Source: Lachnoclostridium sp. UBA1308
GTDB lineage: Bacteria > Bacillota > Clostridia > Lachnospirales > Lachnospiraceae
Assembly: GCA_002307215.1 (NCBI GenBank)
Contig: DBTU01000023.1
Location: 64,777 to 128,776 of the forward strand
Reading direction: 5' to 3'
Length of the DNA: 64,000 nt
Below, one piece after another: positions 61,011-64,000 of this stretch. Every line of letters starts with the position of its first letter. The first letter of the stretch is position 1. The notes below the pieces were generated by a model. That model saw nothing but the letters and a program-made list of their open reading frames with translations, was not told the DNA's origin and made no database searches. The translations under genes were made by a program, and so were the position numbers.

Positions 61011-64000
61011 ATGAACAGATACAGGATGGGGATTGATATTGGATCTACGACAATAAAGATTGTATTGCTGAACGAAAAAAATGAACTGATTTATCAGGAT
61101 TACCGCCGGCATTTATCGGATATAAGGAATACAATGCTTCAAATGCTTCAGGCATGTCAGGAAAATAAGATGGATGCTTCTGTGAGGGCTTGTATTACGG
61201 GATCAGGAGGATTGTCTATATCCGAATGGCTGCACACCTCGTTTATTCAGGAGGTTATCGCATGTACAAAAGCAGTTGATATTCTGATCCCACAGACTGA
61301 TGTTGTGATTGAACTGGGTGGAGAGGATGCTAAAATTACTTATTTGCAAGGCTCCGTAGAACAGAGGATGAACAGTAGCTGTGCCGGTGGAACAGGAGCA
61401 TTTATCGATCAGATGGCTGTGTTACTCGATACTGATGCTGAGGGACTTAATGAGTATGCTAAGGACTGTTCGGTAATCTATCCGATTGCTTCCAGATGCG
61501 GTGTGTTTGCAAAGACGGACATTCAACCCCTGATTAATGAGGGAGCGAGAAAAGAAGACATTGCGGCTTCCATATTTCAGGCAGTTGTTAACCAGACCAT
61601 CGGAGGACTGTCCTGTGGGAAACCAATACGGGGCAAGGTCGCTTACTTAGGGGGGCCGTTATACTATCTTTCAGAACTTCGCAAACGCTTTACCTTGAGC
61701 CTTGGGCTGATGGAGGGGGAAGACCTTTCCCCGCAGTATTCTCAGCTGTTTGCAGCCATCGGTGCGGCTCTGGCTGCAGATAAGGAAAAGACGGTCAAAG
61801 TAGAAGAGCTCGTAAAGCGTTTTGAATTAATCAAGGAGCGAGCAGAAGATTCAGAAAGTCATTTAGAGGCTCTATTTCGGGACGAGTTGGATTATACCGA
61901 GTTCAAAAGCAGACACGATCAGGCGAAGGTTGCGCGTCGTGAACTTGCCGGATACAGGGGTAGGACATATCTTGGTATCGATGCGGGTTCGACCACTACG
62001 AAGGTGGTTTTAATCGGCGAAGAGGGAGAGGTATTGTATTCCCATTACTGCTGCAATGAAGGACAGCCACTAGCGAAATTGGTTATGATTTTAAAGGATT
62101 TATACGACAAAATGCCGGAAGAGGTTAAGCTATGCAAATGTACGGTTACCGGTTACGGAGAAGCACTGGTAAAGGCAGCACTTCATGTTGATCTCGGTGA
62201 AGTTGAAACAATAGCACACTATAAAGCGGCGGAACAATTTCTACCCGGTGTAGATTTCATTCTGGATATCGGTGGACAGGATATGAAGTGCCTCCGTATC
62301 AAAAACGGAGCAATTGACAGTATTCTTTTGAATGAGGCCTGCTCCTCCGGATGCGGATCATTTCTGGAGGGATTTGCACATTCCTTAAAGCGTTCTGTGG
62401 AGAGCTTTGCGAAGGAAGCACTGTATGCAAAGGCTCCGGTAGAACTCGGAACAAAATGCACTGTTTTTATGAATTCAAAGGTTAAGCAGGCTCAGAAGGA
62501 AGGTGCAGAGATCTCTGATTTATCGGCGGGACTTTCTTACTCCGTCATCAAGAATGCTCTGTATAAGGTAATCAAACTCAGAGATTCCAGCGAGCTTGGA
62601 AGTAAAATCATCGTACAGGGCGGGACCTTTTATAACGATGCGGTACTGCGTTGCTTTGAAATTATTACAGGTAAAGACGCGGTAAGACCGGATATTGCCG
62701 GACTCATGGGGGCTTATGGTGCGGCACTGCTGTCAAAGGAGCACTATAAAGAAGGAGATGCCACCACCCTTTTAGAAAAGGAAAAACTGCAGAACTTCTC
62801 TATTAAGGTATCAAGTAAGCGTTGTGGAAGGTGTACAAATCAATGCCTTCTTACCATCAATACCTTTATGGATGGAGAAAGATTCATCGCCGGGAACCGA
62901 TGCGAAAAAGGTGACGAAACCAAGATAGATGAGTTAGAGAAAATGCCGAACCTATATGAATACAAATACCGAAGGACCTTTGGATATACACCACTCAGTG
63001 AGGAGGAGGCTGTCAGGGGAAGTATCGGAATTCCGAGGGTTCTCAATATGTATGAGAATTATCCGTTTTGGTTTGCAGTGTTCCATTCTCTTGGTTTTCG
63101 TGTTGTACTATCCGCTCCCTCGACAAAGACACTGTATGAGAAAGGACTGGAAACAATACCCTCAGAATCAGCGTGTTATCCGGCAAAGCTCTGTCACGGA
63201 CATATCATGGATCTGCTGGAGAAGGGCGTGGATACAATCTTCTACCCCTCGGTGGTATATGAGCGAAAGGAGTATCAGGAGGTAACAAATCATTATAACT
63301 GTCCCATCGTGATATCTTATCCTGAGGTTATCCGTAAGAATATCGATGAAATCAAGAAAAGAAATGTTAGATTGTTAAACCCATTTATCTCTCTAAATAA
63401 CACTAAAATCTTAGTGAAGCGGCTTACGGAGGAGTTGGTGGATTATAAAATCAGTGAGGCCGAGATGAGACAGGCTGTCACGCTTGCTTGCAGGGAACGA
63501 GAGAATTATCGAAATGATATGCACAAAAAGGGTGAAGAGGTTCTGTCCTATTTAAAGAAGAATAATAAACACGGGATTGTTCTCTGCGGTAAACCATATC
63601 ATATAGATCCGGCAATTAATCATGGGATAGCGGAACTGATTGTATCCTATGGAATGGCCGTACTTACGGAGGACAGTATCTGCCATCTGGGACATCTAAA
63701 GCATAAGCTTCGGGTTGTGGATCAATGGGTCTATAATTCAAGATTATACAGGGCCGCCGGTTTTGTTGCTGAGGAAGCGTCACTGGAACTGATCCAGCTT
63801 AATTCCTTCGGTTGCGGACTTGATGCGGTAACCTCAGACCAGATTGCGGAAATTCTTGATGCAAGCGGCAAAATGTATACGATGATAAAGATAGATGAGG
63901 GCAATAATCTTGGTGCTGCAAAGATAAGAGTACGATCACTGAAGGCAGCAGTGGAAGACAGACATCGAAATGCATATATTCCGGTGCCCGAGAAGCAATA
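61011..64000 (+). CDS. 2-hydroxyacyl-CoA dehydratase activase/reductase-like protein (BadF/HgdC type), 3' end beyond window
   Basis: The first 996 codons of a large protein whose frame is open to the window end. Two ASKHA-type activase domains: the first has DIGSTTIKI (about residues 9-17), then SSCAGGTGAF (about 122) and SRCGVFAKT (about 161), the second DAGSTTTKV (about 323), EACSSGCGSF (about 443) and TKCTVF. In HgdC, Cys pairs at these places hold a [4Fe-4S] cluster between subunits. After residue 590 a region (DUF2229 type) with RCGRCTNQC and PSESACYPAKLCHGH follows. Known homologues hydrolyse ATP to drive electrons to radical dehydratases; the target here is unknown. Confidence 0.9.
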   Translation, partial: MNRYRMGIDIGSTTIKIVLLNEKNELIYQDYRRHLSDIRNTMLQMLQACQENKMDASVRACITGSGGLSISEWLHTSFIQEVIACTKAVDILIPQTDVVIELGGEDAKITYLQGSVEQRMNSSCAGGTGAFIDQMAVLLDTDAEGLNEYAKDCSVIYPIASRCGVFAKTDIQPLINEGARKEDIAASIFQAVVNQTIGGLSCGKPIRGKVAYLGGPLYYLSELRKRFTLSLGLMEGEDLSPQYSQLFAAIGAALAADKEKTVKVEELVKRFELIKERAEDSESHLEALFRDELDYTEFKSRHDQAKVARRELAGYRGRTYLGIDAGSTTTKVVLIGEEGEVLYSHYCCNEGQPLAKLVMILKDLYDKMPEEVKLCKCTVTGYGEALVKAALHVDLGEVETIAHYKAAEQFLPGVDFILDIGGQDMKCLRIKNGAIDSILLNEACSSGCGSFLEGFAHSLKRSVESFAKEALYAKAPVELGTKCTVFMNSKVKQAQKEGAEISDLSAGLSYSVIKNALYKVIKLRDSSELGSKIIVQGGTFYNDAVLRCFEIITGKDAVRPDIAGLMGAYGAALLSKEHYKEGDATTLLEKEKLQNFSIKVSSKRCGRCTNQCLLTINTFMDGERFIAGNRCEKGDETKIDELEKMPNLYEYKYRRTFGYTPLSEEEAVRGSIGIPRVLNMYENYPFWFAVFHSLGFRVVLSAPSTKTLYEKGLETIPSESACYPAKLCHGHIMDLLEKGVDTIFYPSVVYERKEYQEVTNHYNCPIVISYPEVIRKNIDEIKKRNVRLLNPFISLNNTKILVKRLTEELVDYKISEAEMRQAVTLACRERENYRNDMHKKGEEVLSYLKKNNKHGIVLCGKPYHIDPAINHGIAELIVSYGMAVLTEDSICHLGHLKHKLRVVDQWVYNSRLYRAAGFVAEEASLELIQLNSFGCGLDAVTSDQIAEILDASGKMYTMIKIDEGNNLGAAKIRVRSLKAAVEDRHRNAYIPVPEKQ

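Overview
The window looks like the chromosome of an AT-rich (roughly 40% GC by eye), anaerobic, low-GC Gram-positive bacterium. The closest match by gene style is a Lachnospiraceae/Clostridia member of the plant-biomass-degrading type. That placement is inference. It rests on strong AGGAGG ribosome sites, sigma-A promoters with 17-bp spacers, the GGGtGRT gene pair, a CplR/Lsa-type ABC-F gene, a CheA/CheW cluster without CheB or CheR, a secreted GH18 enzyme, and an activator of 2-hydroxyacyl-CoA dehydratases. No rRNA, tRNA, CRISPR array, prophage or intact insertion sequence was found.

Layout. 0.1-5.0 kb: a two-component system with an ABC exporter. 5.2-11.9 kb: a His-rich CsoR-type metal sensor, a CbiMN-Q-O cobalt/nickel importer, a LysR regulator and B12-independent methionine synthase MetE. 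12.0-19 kb: a small membrane protein, a LUD protein and a DegV protein (minus strand), then topoisomerase III, a hexapeptide-repeat protein and the highly expressed-looking NifU-like/GGGtGRT pair. 19.3-21 kb: a decayed stretch with a GNAT gene, a collapsed GrpB pseudogene, a truncated secreted protein and a second copy of the GGGtGRT terminator. 21-31.3 kb: a signalling block with a GGDEF-EAL protein, CheW, a chemoreceptor, TetR, CheA, a hybrid kinase with a four-Cys PAS region, and a CheY-like receiver.

31.5-36.1 kb: a GT2-GtrA glycosyltransferase, a fucose/arabinose isomerase-family enzyme and two small membrane proteins. 36.2-40.7 kb: homocysteine methyltransferase/MTHFR fusion plus cobalamin-dependent MetH, behind a structured leader. 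40.7-43.1 kb: an insertion-sequence graveyard holding a degenerate IS4-like transposase and an AT-rich orphan gene. 43.1-45.5 kb: DUF2975, XRE regulator and DUF4173 genes behind a promoter with an embedded palindrome. 45.6-51.3 kb: two glycosyltransferases with a large leader hairpin, ilvN-ilvC, larE (minus) and a HAD phosphatase. 51.4-57.8 kb: an ABC-F gene with a textbook antibiotic-type attenuation leader, a DUF218 protein, and a response regulator/BcrA-like ABC transporter/kinase module. 57.8-64 kb: a 41-residue Lys-rich protein, a GH18 enzyme, a BIG2 protein and the first 996 codons of a CoA-dehydratase activase that runs off the window.

The genes suggest several connected themes. Methionine can be made by MetE or MetH, and a cobalt/nickel importer sits beside metE. 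Nickel chemistry is hinted at by larE. Two envelope-stress/peptide-resistance style two-component/ABC modules and an inducible ABC-F gene suggest adaptation to antibiotics from competitors. The most unusual features are regulatory: the ABC-F leader with a six-codon ORF and a sequestering complement, two G/C-tract palindromes in front of cbiM, a seven-unit octamer repeat abutting the csoR ribosome site, and unassigned structured leaders before the metF/metH and glycosyltransferase transcripts.
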